From Spirochaetaceae bacterium UBA5556 (GTDB lineage: Bacteria > Spirochaetota > Spirochaetia > Treponematales > Rectinemataceae): DNA of 64,000 nt. The stretch's first letter is position 1. The number at the start of each line of letters is the position of its first letter. The notes beneath the pieces are model-generated. The model did not search any database, was not told where the DNA came from, and saw only the letters and a program-made list of their open reading frames with translations. This document shows, piece after piece, positions 43,861-52,011 of this stretch. The translations under genes and the position numbers were made by a program. The stretch covers positions 1-64,000 of the forward strand of contig DIMW01000004.1 of NCBI GenBank assembly GCA_002425765.1. The letters run 5' to 3'.

Positions 43861-45093
43861 ATGAAAGATTTGCCGAGTATTCAGATATCTCGCATCACCT
43901 CTTCCGAAGATTGTGCTCCGGAGTATGGTTCCGAAAGCTTTCTGCAGTCTAAGTTCTGGGGATTGTTTAAATCTCGGACAGGATGGCAGGCCTATTCTTG
44001 TTCCTATTGCTTTGAGGGCAAGAGTATATCTGGTCACCTCATTGTTCTGCGAAGAAAATTTGCGAGATTTTTTACATTTCTCTATGTCCCTTTTGGAGCT
44101 GAGGAGCTAGAGCCTTTGCCCGAAAGATGGGCCACCCTGGCCGCTCTCGGACGCGCAGTAGGCAGATCTCTTGGCGGTACTGATATATTTATTCGATTTG
44201 ATATACCATGGATGCGGCCCCTTGAGCTTTGTGATGCAGAAACAGATTCCCCACGAGAGAGCGAAATAAAAAAATTTGGTCTGCATAAAGGCATGGATGT
44301 CCAAGTGCCAGATACGGTTGTTCTGGATATCACCAAAGGTGAAGAAGAGCTTCTTGCCGGGATGAAGCCAAAATGGCGCTACAATATCCGCCTGTCTCAA
44401 AAAAAAGGTGTTTTTGTCGAGGACGAAGGCATGGAGGGATTGCCGACGTTTATGAGCCTTTATCGTGAGACTGCACGACGCGACAAGATTGCAATTCATC
44501 CCCTGTCCTATTATACGACCCTGTTTGAAACAGCGGCCGAAGTTTCCTCTTCGGTTGAAAAGGAAGAGCTGTCGGAGGCCTCTAAGCCATATCTGTCGCT
44601 CTATGTTGCGCGTCACGAGAGCGACGCGCTTGCGGGAATTATTGTTTTGCATATGAGGGAAAGCGCCACCTATCTCTACGGAGCCTCTTCTGATAAAAAA
44701 CGCAATTTGATGCCCGCGTATGCCTTGCAGTGGCATGCTATCACGGAGGCAAAAAAACGCGGTATAAAAACATATGATTTTTGGGGCATCCCTCCTGAAA
44801 AACATGACGCTTTTCATCCAATGGCGGGACTTTTTCTTTTTAAGACAGGCTTTGGAGGCGATATTTTCCACCGATATGGGGCATATGACTTAGGATTTCG
44901 TCCATTTATATATCGGGCATTCAGGGCGGGAGAACAGTTGCGCCTCCTCTGGCATAAAAAAATAAGGAAGAATATCGGGAAATTATATCGCACGATGTTT
45001 AAAAAGCGCGTTTTTCCTCAGAATTCAAACTACGCGGAAAAATCTTCTTCGGAGAATCAAGATTCCGAAAAAACAAATCCTTCAAATCCATAG
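43861..45093 (+). CDS. FemAB/FemX-like peptidoglycan branching aminoacyltransferase
   Basis: About 410 residues, tandem GNAT-like fold typical of FemX/MurM-type enzymes that add amino acids from tRNA to lipid II. Signatures: SFLQSKFWGLFK near the start, the TVVLDITKGEEELLAGMKPKWRYNIR region cut here to its motif KPKWRYNIR, and YDFWGIPPE. Located right after metG in the same direction; the GTG at 43834, which overlaps the metG stop, is an alternative start. The C-terminus overlaps the convergent AMMECR1 gene by 37 bp. Whether it modifies peptidoglycan here is inferred. Confidence 0.78.
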   Translation: MKDLPSIQISRITSSEDCAPEYGSESFLQSKFWGLFKSRTGWQAYSCSYCFEGKSISGHLIVLRRKFARFFTFLYVPFGAEELEPLPERWATLAALGRAVGRSLGGTDIFIRFDIPWMRPLELCDAETDSPRESEIKKFGLHKGMDVQVPDTVVLDITKGEEELLAGMKPKWRYNIRLSQKKGVFVEDEGMEGLPTFMSLYRETARRDKIAIHPLSYYTTLFETAAEVSSSVEKEELSEASKPYLSLYVARHESDALAGIIVLHMRESATYLYGASSDKKRNLMPAYALQWHAITEAKKRGIKTYDFWGIPPEKHDAFHPMAGLFLFKTGFGGDIFHRYGAYDLGFRPFIYRAFRAGEQLRLLWHKKIRKNIGKLYRTMFKKRVFPQNSNYAEKSSSENQDSEKTNPSNP

Positions 45094-45599
45094 AGCTGGG
45101 CAAAGGACGACTTCCAGGTGTCAGGAGAGAGGCCGGCTTTTCTGCATACTTGCTCCAGAAAAGTTTTCCGATCCCATCCAAATTCTACCGGCACCTGAGG
45201 CAGGAGCACCCCCGATCTTCCCCATGCAGAGATGAGAAGGCCATGTTGACCGACAATGACCTCATCTGGAGCAATTGGCTGGAGGGGAGACAGCAAGGAA
45301 ATTTCGATATCGATGAGGGCGAGTTCTTCTTTTCGCAATGGGGCAAAACGGGGGTCTTCAAACGCTGCAGCGAGCGCCATTTCGGAGATAGTCTCCAAAA
45401 GGGGATCGTTGCTGTGCATGCGACCTATGCAGCCCCTCAATGAATCATTTTCCTTCAGAGTCACAAAGGCGCCACATCGCATGGTGGCCGCGAGCTCTGG
45501 CGCCTCAGCTTTGCCTTGACGATACAGCGAGGCCTGAATGACATCGCGTACGTATTTTAGAAGTTTCTTTTGATCATCGACAGATATCAAAAAATCCAC
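45057..45599 (-). CDS. AMMECR1 domain protein
   Basis: 180 residues with the invariant LRGCIG hexapeptide (residues ~54-59), preceded by GAFVTLKENDS and followed by AFEDPRF and IDIEISLLSP. In bacteria and archaea this family is often linked with MEMO and a radical SAM protein (AmmeMemoRadiSam); the MEMO partner is 3 nt upstream here, but no radical SAM of that group is adjacent. The last 37 bp overlap the end of the FemAB-like gene on the other strand. Biochemical function unknown. Confidence 0.88.
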   Translation of the reverse strand: MDFLISVDDQKKLLKYVRDVIQASLYRQGKAEAPELAATMRCGAFVTLKENDSLRGCIGRMHSNDPLLETISEMALAAAFEDPRFAPLRKEELALIDIEISLLSPLQPIAPDEVIVGQHGLLISAWGRSGVLLPQVPVEFGWDRKTFLEQVCRKAGLSPDTWKSSFAQLYGFEGFVFSES

Positions 45600-45602
45600 A
45601 AA

Positions 45603-46424
45603 TTACCCCTTAAAACAGATCGCACCGTAGCCTACAACAAGCTCGTCACTCTGCTCTCTAAATGCTGAAGAGTTCACATAATCCAGAAGGGTGGGCTTCG
45701 CCTCAGGATAGGCCATTCTGAAAGACCGGATTGCGGCTTCTCCACAGAAGGAATGACGTGAAGCATCGAAGCCGTGAAATGGCTCAATTTTTTGTGTCGA
45801 CAACGAAGCAATGAATTCTTGCGAGAGCGAATCGCACTCTTCAACCGTGTCGCTGACAGCAAGATCTGATGAAATCACCAAAATGCCCTGATTCTCGACG
45901 CAAATTCGTATTTCTTCCAATAATTTAGCCGCGATATCGACAGTCGCCTGCTCCCTGCCGGAGACAATGAACGGTAAGATCGGCACGCCTGGGAAGAAAT
46001 GTGCTGCAAATGGCAGCTGCATCTCTATAGAATGGTCTTCCAGATGAGGCAGATCACTCTTTTTCAACGCAGGTATTCGTGCAAGAAGATATTCTTCAAG
46101 ATTGGCATCCACCGAAAAGGATGTTCCAGGTATGTCGAATTGTGTCGATTCCGGCAGGAATACCCCTTCCTCATAGGGGAGATGGGCTGGACCAGCAATG
46201 ACGATGAGCGAGGGAGCTGTGCCAATGAGCGCGCCCCAGGCTTCTGCAACAATCTTGCCGCTATAAGGAAAACTTCCATGGGGAGAGATAATCGCGCACG
46301 CAGGATGAGGCAGTTGTTTTGCGTGTTTTGCCAACAGGGTTATTTCGGAGTGGAGCTCGTCTGAGTCAGAAGGATAGAAAATCCCTGATAACAAAGGACA
46401 GCGAATTAATCTTTCTGTTTGCAT
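45603..46424 (-). CDS. MEMO family protein
   Basis: 273 residues. Fold related to extradiol dioxygenases. Metal-site positions known from human MEMO1 can be placed: His49 (SPHGSFPYSG), His81 (AGPAHLPYEE) and the C-terminal Cys (SFCGEAAI, Cys227). The SSDLSH-type motif reads SSDLAVSD, so the His after it is Val190. Upstream partner of the AMMECR1 gene (3 nt apart), one operon. The ATG has no ribosome site; a promoter TTGCAT-16-TATACT lies about 20 nt upstream. Confidence 0.85.
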   Translation of the reverse strand: MQTERLIRCPLLSGIFYPSDSDELHSEITLLAKHAKQLPHPACAIISPHGSFPYSGKIVAEAWGALIGTAPSLIVIAGPAHLPYEEGVFLPESTQFDIPGTSFSVDANLEEYLLARIPALKKSDLPHLEDHSIEMQLPFAAHFFPGVPILPFIVSGREQATVDIAAKLLEEIRICVENQGILVISSDLAVSDTVEECDSLSQEFIASLSTQKIEPFHGFDASRHSFCGEAAIRSFRMAYPEAKPTLLDYVNSSAFREQSDELVVGYGAICFKG

Positions 46425-46443
46425 TGGGTTTTCTCATCTATTA

Positions 46444-46471
46444 AGTATACGTCCTTACTAAAAGAATGCAA
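46444..46471 (-). promoter_or_regulatory. Promoter of the MEMO-AMMECR1 unit
   Basis: Minus strand TTGCAT (46471-46466), 16 nt, TATACT (46449-46444). Leader of about 13 nt without a Shine-Dalgarno. Confidence 0.5.
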
Positions 46472-46510
46472 GAAATCTGGGGATTTTTATAATTTTTAAT
46501 ATTTTCAAGA

Positions 46511-46539
46511 TTGCATAGGCATGCAAGCCATATTACTAT
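46511..46539 (+). promoter_or_regulatory. Promoter of the small coiled-coil gene, leaderless type
   Basis: TTGCAT (46511-46516), 17 nt, TACTAT (46534-46539), then 9 nt to the ATG at 46549, no Shine-Dalgarno. The -35 is one arm of the inverted repeat TTGCATAGGCATGCAA (46511-46526). Confidence 0.5.
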
Positions 46540-46548
46540 ATTTTGATC

Positions 46549-46869
46549 ATGGAATCAGTAGTTCAAGCGCTTCTCTACGAGGAAAAACTGCTCCGAAATC
46601 GTCTTCAACGACTTGAAAATGAATGTGCATCGAGGCCTAAAGGCAGTATCATCATGAAACCTCGATACCACATGGTGTACGCCTATTTGCAGTGGAGAGA
46701 AGGCTCTTATGTCCGCTGTCGATATTTGGGGAAAGCCGATTCGTGGCAATGCAGGTCCATGCAGGCTAAAATCATCGAGAGGCAGAAATACAAGGAAGAG
46801 GCAAAAGAGACGAAAAAAAAGTTAGAAAAAATTAAACATCTTCTGGATGAAGCGAAAAAATTTAGTTGA
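46549..46869 (+). CDS. Small basic coiled-coil protein (DUF6788-like)
   Basis: About 106 residues. The N-terminal helix (EEKLLRNRLQRLENE) and a C-terminal lysine/glutamate coiled coil (KEEAKETKKKLEKIKHL) flank a short beta unit with the pattern RYHMVYAYLQWREG..VRCRYLGK. Small proteins with a Y.YL..REG..V...YLGK core are widespread in bacteria, with no settled function; some lie in toxin-antitoxin or mobile contexts. It precedes the galactokinase-like gene by 23 nt. An in-frame TTG at 46543 is unlikely as a start. Confidence 0.65.
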   Translation: MESVVQALLYEEKLLRNRLQRLENECASRPKGSIIMKPRYHMVYAYLQWREGSYVRCRYLGKADSWQCRSMQAKIIERQKYKEEAKETKKKLEKIKHLLDEAKKFS

Positions 46870-46892
46870 AGATAGATAGCAAATAGGATAAA

Positions 46893-48050
46893 ATGAGCGC
46901 AATGAAGGATATCTTTGCAATTCACCAGTCGGAGTATGAAGCATCTCCAGATTGTGCTTCGGCAGCTCCTGCAATCGTGAAGATCCTCGGTGAGCATACA
47001 GATTTTACGGATGGCCTTGTACTGGCTACCTGTCTCTCTTTTGAAGTACGAGTCGCGGTATCTTTCAGAAAAGATAATTCTCTTCGATTCCATGCCGCTG
47101 ATTTCAATGAACGCAAACGTGCCAATATCGCTACACTGAAATATAAAAGAGAAGACCGCTGGGCCAACCATATAAAAAGCATATGTGATTATTTTTGGCA
47201 CACATTTGACATTGAGCCCAAAGGGCTCAATGTGACGATACAGAGCAATGTGCCGCTTGGGCTTGGATTGGGTATAAGCAGTGCGCTCAATATGGCGATG
47301 GCCTATATTTTTCGAATTCTATATAACCTCGATCTTAAACAGGATGAGCTCGCGGTACACGCGTGGAGGGCTCAATCTACCTTCTTTGAAAAAGAGTTGC
47401 CGATCACTAATTATCTTGGTATTACGGCTCCGGCTGGCCGGAGTTTTTCGGTTATCGACCTTCGCCTAAAAAAACGGCGAGGAATTCAATTCCTGCCAGA
47501 GCCATGGGAAATGCTGCTCACCGATTCGAAAGTGCCGAGGGCTTCGGTTGATGCGGAATTAGAGCAGAGAACCGCTGATTGCAATACCTGCCTGTCTGTG
47601 CTTACTCCAAACAGGAATCGCTCAATTCGGGATATCGCGCCACGGGAATTGGATGAACTTCTAGGCATTGTGCCAGAGCGCAAGCGGAGGCGCTGTCTGC
47701 ATGTTCTCGAAGAAGTTCGGAGAGTGAGCGAAGCGGAAGAGGCTATTTCAAGGCAGGATTACGTAAGCTTTGGTAGGGTAGTCAATAAATCGCACGCGTC
47801 TCTGCGAAGCCTCTATGAGATATCCTGTCCTGAAATAGATTGGCTTACGAAACGGGCGCTTGAACTCGACGGTGTTCTATGCGCAAGGCTGGTGGGGCAG
47901 GGGTTCGGGGGAAGCACACTCACTATTCTCAAAAGCGAAGAAAGAGAAGGGTATCATCATAAATTGGAAGAGTATGAGCGAATATTCGGTTTTCGACCTA
48001 TAGTCCACGATGTTTCGACCGGCGCTGGCCTGCGTATTCTCGAACATTGA
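46893..48050 (+). CDS. Galactokinase-like GHMP-family protein lacking catalytic Arg and Asp
   Basis: 385 residues with the galactokinase architecture. The sugar-binding signature is present (ILGEHTDFTDG, residues 31-41), as are the GHMP ATP loop (VPLGLGLGISSA, 120-131) and a C-terminal glycine motif (GQGFGGSTL). But where galactokinases have the catalytic Arg (GRVNLIGEHTD) this protein has Ile28, and the catalytic Asp of the MDQF motif aligns with Asn173 (PITNYLG). It may phosphorylate a different sugar, or be a sensor or pseudo-enzyme. The neighbours are not galactose genes. It is followed after 37 nt by surE. Confidence 0.72.
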   Translation: MSAMKDIFAIHQSEYEASPDCASAAPAIVKILGEHTDFTDGLVLATCLSFEVRVAVSFRKDNSLRFHAADFNERKRANIATLKYKREDRWANHIKSICDYFWHTFDIEPKGLNVTIQSNVPLGLGLGISSALNMAMAYIFRILYNLDLKQDELAVHAWRAQSTFFEKELPITNYLGITAPAGRSFSVIDLRLKKRRGIQFLPEPWEMLLTDSKVPRASVDAELEQRTADCNTCLSVLTPNRNRSIRDIAPRELDELLGIVPERKRRRCLHVLEEVRRVSEAEEAISRQDYVSFGRVVNKSHASLRSLYEISCPEIDWLTKRALELDGVLCARLVGQGFGGSTLTILKSEEREGYHHKLEEYERIFGFRPIVHDVSTGAGLRILEH

Positions 48051-48087
48051 TTCCGATTCATACATAATCTTTAAGAATGGAGCTTGC

Positions 48088-48849
48088 ATGAGGATCTTGT
48101 TGACAAATGATGATGGTATACAGTCGGACGGGCTGCATGCACTGAATGATGCATTGCTTGCATTGAGAGATACAGATGGAAATCCCCTGCATGAAGTCTG
48201 GACCGTCGCTCCGGAACATGAACGGTCCGGCGTAAGCCATGCGATGACATTAAAAAAGCCGACAAAAATTAGAGAATTAGGAGATTTTCGGTATAGCTGT
48301 TCCGGCACGCCGGCCGACTGCATAATCGTAGCAGGGCTTGGAGTGCTTCACGAGGCTCCTGATCTGGTGATTTCAGGGATCAACAGGGGTCCGAATTTGG
48401 GCACCGATATTATCTATTCCGGCACATGTGGCGCGGCGAGGCAAGCCGCACTTGAGGGGATTCCTGCGATTGCGGTATCCTGTGCCACTTTCGGCGATAA
48501 TCTCGAGTATCGGGGTCTAACGTCCTTTATCACGGACAATCTCGAGAGACTTGTGACGCTGTGGAGACCGGATTCATTCATCAACATCAATGGTCCATCG
48601 ACATCCTGCAGCGACTTGCGGGCAGTTTGGACAGTACCCGGGAAGAATAGATACCTCGATAATCTCAAGTGCTTTGACGGTGCCGATGGATATACATATT
48701 GTTTTCTTGCCGAGGGCAGACAGGAACGCACCCCCGATATTTTTTCGGACCACCATGCCATTTCACAAGGTTTTATTGCCGTCAGCCTGGTTGAGATTCA
48801 TCCCCGGGCATTCCACGATCCATCGCTCAATGGCACGGCGGTATTTTAG
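48088..48849 (+). CDS. surE: 5'/3'-nucleotidase SurE
   Basis: Metal-dependent nucleoside monophosphatase of the stationary-phase survival family. 253 residues from ATG 48088, which gives the normal MRILLTNDDGI start; upstream in-frame codons are not used. Motifs: TNDDG (metal Asp pair), the P..ERSGVSHAMT loop, GTPADC and SGINRGPNLG..I.YSGT. GGAG lies 7 nt upstream. It could be co-transcribed with the galactokinase-like gene. Confidence 0.94.
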   Translation: MRILLTNDDGIQSDGLHALNDALLALRDTDGNPLHEVWTVAPEHERSGVSHAMTLKKPTKIRELGDFRYSCSGTPADCIIVAGLGVLHEAPDLVISGINRGPNLGTDIIYSGTCGAARQAALEGIPAIAVSCATFGDNLEYRGLTSFITDNLERLVTLWRPDSFININGPSTSCSDLRAVWTVPGKNRYLDNLKCFDGADGYTYCFLAEGRQERTPDIFSDHHAISQGFIAVSLVEIHPRAFHDPSLNGTAVF

Positions 48850-48898
48850 AAAGGCGCCGAATGTTCCTGCCTGTCGCGTATGAAAACCTTGCGAGGCC

Positions 48899-48926
48899 TT
48901 GACGAAATCCTAACCTTTCGTATATA
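48899..48926 (+). promoter_or_regulatory. tRNA operon promoter
   Basis: TTGACG (48899-48904), 16 nt, TATATA (48921-48926). The predicted start is about 12 nt before tRNA-Thr. Confidence 0.65.
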
Positions 48927-48944
48927 GTGCCCTGCGTTGCCCAC

Positions 48945-49017
48945 GCCATCTTAGCTCAGTTGGCAGAGCACGTGACTTGTAATCTCGGGGTCCCCGGTTC
49001 GATTCCGGGAGATGGCT
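48945..49017 (+). tRNA. tRNA-Thr (anticodon TGT)
   Basis: 73 nt, full cloverleaf. Acceptor GCCATCT pairs with AGATGGC; D arm AGCTCAGTTGGCAGAGCA region; anticodon loop CTTGTAA gives TGT; T arm CCGGTTCGATTCCGG. No encoded CCA. Read with tRNA-Tyr 22 nt downstream. Confidence 0.96.
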
Positions 49018-49039
49018 CGAGGGACGAAAGTCCATCATT

Positions 49040-49122
49040 GGGGAGATTCCCGAGTGGTCAAAGGGGGCAGACTGTAAATCTGTTGGCTTTCGCCTTCGAA
49101 GGTTCAAATCCTTCTCTCCCCA
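49040..49122 (+). tRNA. tRNA-Tyr (anticodon GTA)
   Basis: 83-nt class II tRNA with a long variable arm. Acceptor GGGGAGA pairs with TCTCCCC, discriminator A; anticodon loop CTGTAAA gives GTA; T arm AAGGTTCAAATCCTT. No encoded CCA. Confidence 0.96.
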
Positions 49123-49123
49123 C

Positions 49124-49149
49124 AACCTCCTCGAAAGGGGAGGTTTTTT
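49124..49149 (+). terminator. Terminator of the tRNA-Thr/tRNA-Tyr operon
   Basis: AACCTCC (49124-49130) pairs with GGAGGTT (49139-49145), loop of 8 nt, followed by a run of six T. Confidence 0.85.
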
Positions 49150-49211
49150 GTTGGTGGTGATATGAATCCGGAGATGCTCTCTATGCCGCGTCGTTTGGGA
49201 AGTATTACAAA

Positions 49212-50213
49212 ATGAAAGCCTTTATGCAGTATTGTTTGCTTTCATGCATACTTTTATTTATTGTCCTCAGTATTTTGATTTTTGTTCCACCCTTTAGAAA
49301 GGACAGTGCTGAAATAAAAATCAAAAAAGGCTCCAGCCTCAGTACGGTGGCGCAAGAACTCCATGTCGCCCGAGTGATACCCTCCTCGAAGGTCTTTGTG
49401 TTTTATATGCGGATATTAGGCGCGGATCGTGCAATAAAGACTGGGACCTACCGCTTCGCTCCTTCGCTTCCGCCATTTCTGGTCGCCCAAAAAATGATCC
49501 GAGGAGAGATAGTCGCTCAGAAAGTGGTCATCCCCGAGGGGAGGACGGTCGGTCAGATAGCGCAACTTCTAGAGGCTCAAAATATTGTGTCCAAAGACGC
49601 CTTTTTAAAAGAAGTAAATAACACGGAGTTTGTTGGAAGGCTTGGCATCCCAGCCGCAAGTTGCGAGGGCTATCTCTTCCCCGACACGTATTTTTTTGAA
49701 CAGGGAAGCGATCCTCAAGACATAATCGGACAGATGGTCTCCAATTTTAACGCCATCGTTACAAAGATCGAAGGCCCGCAGATGAGTGCCCTTACTCCGG
49801 AAGAACTACACCAGAAGGTCATCCTTGCCTCCATTGTGGAGAGAGAATACCGGGTGCCGGAAGACGCCCCCCTCATTGCCTCGGTGTTTATCAACAGGCT
49901 TGAAGAGAATATGCCGCTGCAATCGTGCGCCACTGTCGTGTATGTGTTGACGGAACATTTGGGGCGCCCACATCCTTCAGTTGTGTATTATAATGATTTA
50001 AAGGCTAAAGATCCTTATAATACCTATATCAACAGAGGGTTGCCGCCAGGCCCAATATCGAATCCCGGAGAAGTAAGCCTTAGGGCCGTATTATTTCCCT
50101 CGAAAACGGATTTTCTATATTTTAGATTAGACAATACTTCTTCTGGAAAACATCGATTTTCCCGCACCTTGGAAGAGCACAATGAAGTGGCGATAATTCC
50201 TAAGGGGCTCTAG
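49212..50213 (+). CDS. mltG: Endolytic transglycosylase MltG
   Basis: Inner-membrane lytic transglycosylase that cuts nascent glycan strands. 333 residues: one N-terminal membrane helix (LLSCILLFIVLSILIFV), a LysM-like subdomain (IKKGSSLSTVAQELH) and the YceG catalytic domain with the Glu in SIVEREYR (near residue 215) and the TYINRGLPPGPISNPG stretch. GGGAAG ribosome site. It ends 7 nt before dnaG, suggesting co-transcription of cell-wall and replication functions. Confidence 0.93.
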   Translation: MKAFMQYCLLSCILLFIVLSILIFVPPFRKDSAEIKIKKGSSLSTVAQELHVARVIPSSKVFVFYMRILGADRAIKTGTYRFAPSLPPFLVAQKMIRGEIVAQKVVIPEGRTVGQIAQLLEAQNIVSKDAFLKEVNNTEFVGRLGIPAASCEGYLFPDTYFFEQGSDPQDIIGQMVSNFNAIVTKIEGPQMSALTPEELHQKVILASIVEREYRVPEDAPLIASVFINRLEENMPLQSCATVVYVLTEHLGRPHPSVVYYNDLKAKDPYNTYINRGLPPGPISNPGEVSLRAVLFPSKTDFLYFRLDNTSSGKHRFSRTLEEHNEVAIIPKGL

Positions 50214-50220
50214 AAAAAGA

Positions 50221-52011
50221 ATGGCGCGAATATCACCACAGATTAGACAAGAAATACTCGACAAGACAGATTTTCTCTCGGTGTATCAAGAACATGTCCA
50301 TCTCCAGAAAAAGGGGGCCTCATATTGGGGGCTGTGTCCATTTCACTCCGAGAAGACGCCATCATTTTCTGTGAGTGTGGATACGGGACTTTTTTATTGC
50401 TTTGGCTGCCACAAGGGGGGTTCGATAATCCAGTTTCTCATGGATGTCGATAAACTGACCTATACGGAGGCGATGGAGGAACTCGCACGCCGATCGGGCG
50501 TACAGATCCATTTTGAAGAATCCGAACGCACGGGTGAGGTCGAGAAAGAGCGCCAGGCGTTGCTTGAGCTGTATGACAGGCTCTCGAAGACGTTTCACTG
50601 GTTTTTGGTCAACCATAAATCGGGGCGCAAGGGCCTCGAGGTGCTTCATAAAAGAGGGCTGACCGACGAGCTCATCGAAAAATTCAACCTCGGATATGCC
50701 CCGGCAAACACACAGTGGCTCTACTTATTTCTTAAAAAGAAGGGATATTCCGATAATTTCCTTAAGCGCAGCGGTCTGTTTTCAAAGAATGACCAGTATT
50801 GGCCTCTATTTGCCAACCGCATCATGTTCCCTATAAGCGATGCGAAGGGAAGGATCATTGCCTTTGGAGGGCGCGCGATGGAACAAGAGGGGCCCAAGTA
50901 CATCAATAGCCCGGAGACTGTGGTCTTCAAGAAACAGGATACGCTCTTCGCACTCTCGCAAGCTCTCGATTCCATCAAGAGCTTGGATGAAGCGCTTATC
51001 TGTGAAGGATATATGGATGTGCTTTCATTTCACGCCGCCGGGATGACGAATGCCGTAGCTCCACTGGGGACCGCGTTTACCAGCCACCAGGCCATGGCCC
51101 TTCGTCGCAGGGCTTCAAGGGTTGTGCTCTGCTTTGACAGTGATGAAGCGGGGTTGCACGCAGCTGAACGCGCGTGCTCGATTGCCGCGGGAGTAGGCCT
51201 TGAGACGTCAGTACTCCTGCCCGAGGGGGGAAAAGATGCCTCCGAGATCTTGGAAAAGAGGGGGGCGGGGGAGTTGACGAGAATGTCGAAAAATACTATA
51301 AACGCAGGACATTTTCTGCTTACACGTGCCGGCCAGCTTTTCGACATCTCGACAATGGAGGGAAAGGCGAAAGCAGTCTCTTTTTTATTCCCCTTTCTGG
51401 ATGCTCTCGACTCCGATGTGCGGCGTCAGGAGTATATAAAGGGAATTGGGAAAGTTTTGGGGGTAAGCGCCCATGCGGTTGAGATGGATTACGCGAAAGC
51501 AAAAATATCGGGGATGAACCGTTTAAGAAATGTGACCAATTCAAACCTGACACCAAGCACCTCAAATTCGGCAAGAACATCGGATTTGGTATTTGTCGCG
51601 GCCGCTATTTTGTCACACAACTCTTTTCAACTCTTATCGGCGAATTTGGACAGCGATGATATCGATGATCCCAGGGCGAGGGACCTGTTTGCCGCCCTTC
51701 AGGATGCGCAGAAGGATGGCATCCAAGATGTTGAGGGAATTTTGTCATTATGTGCAGATGATGCGGCGGTGCGATTTGTTCGCGAGGTCGATGCTTCTGG
51801 TGAATTGAAGGCCGGGCTTGAGAAGATACTGCAGGATGGCCTTGCGCAAAAAAGAAGAGTCATCCTAGAGAAGGAGCGAAAAAAACTGGTGGTGCAGCTT
51901 CAAGCCTCAGAGGCGGGTGGTAGCGATATCTCGCGGGAGAAAACGATATTAGAAGATATTATGAAAATAGACGAAGAGCTCAAAACCAGGGGAGGAGCTG
52001 TCAATGAGTGA
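50221..52011 (+). CDS. dnaG: DNA primase DnaG
   Basis: Makes RNA primers for replication. 596 residues. N-terminal CHC2 zinc finger (CPFHSEKTPSF...CFGCHKGG), catalytic core with YLGPK-like GPKYINSPET and Toprim motif EGYMD and FDSDEAG, and a C-terminal helical helicase-interaction region. AAAAAG before the ATG; the stop overlaps rpoD by 8 nt. The dnaG-rpoD pair matches the classical macromolecular-synthesis operon, here without rpsU. Confidence 0.95.
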   Translation: MARISPQIRQEILDKTDFLSVYQEHVHLQKKGASYWGLCPFHSEKTPSFSVSVDTGLFYCFGCHKGGSIIQFLMDVDKLTYTEAMEELARRSGVQIHFEESERTGEVEKERQALLELYDRLSKTFHWFLVNHKSGRKGLEVLHKRGLTDELIEKFNLGYAPANTQWLYLFLKKKGYSDNFLKRSGLFSKNDQYWPLFANRIMFPISDAKGRIIAFGGRAMEQEGPKYINSPETVVFKKQDTLFALSQALDSIKSLDEALICEGYMDVLSFHAAGMTNAVAPLGTAFTSHQAMALRRRASRVVLCFDSDEAGLHAAERACSIAAGVGLETSVLLPEGGKDASEILEKRGAGELTRMSKNTINAGHFLLTRAGQLFDISTMEGKAKAVSFLFPFLDALDSDVRRQEYIKGIGKVLGVSAHAVEMDYAKAKISGMNRLRNVTNSNLTPSTSNSARTSDLVFVAAAILSHNSFQLLSANLDSDDIDDPRARDLFAALQDAQKDGIQDVEGILSLCADDAAVRFVREVDASGELKAGLEKILQDGLAQKRRVILEKERKKLVVQLQASEAGGSDISREKTILEDIMKIDEELKTRGGAVNE

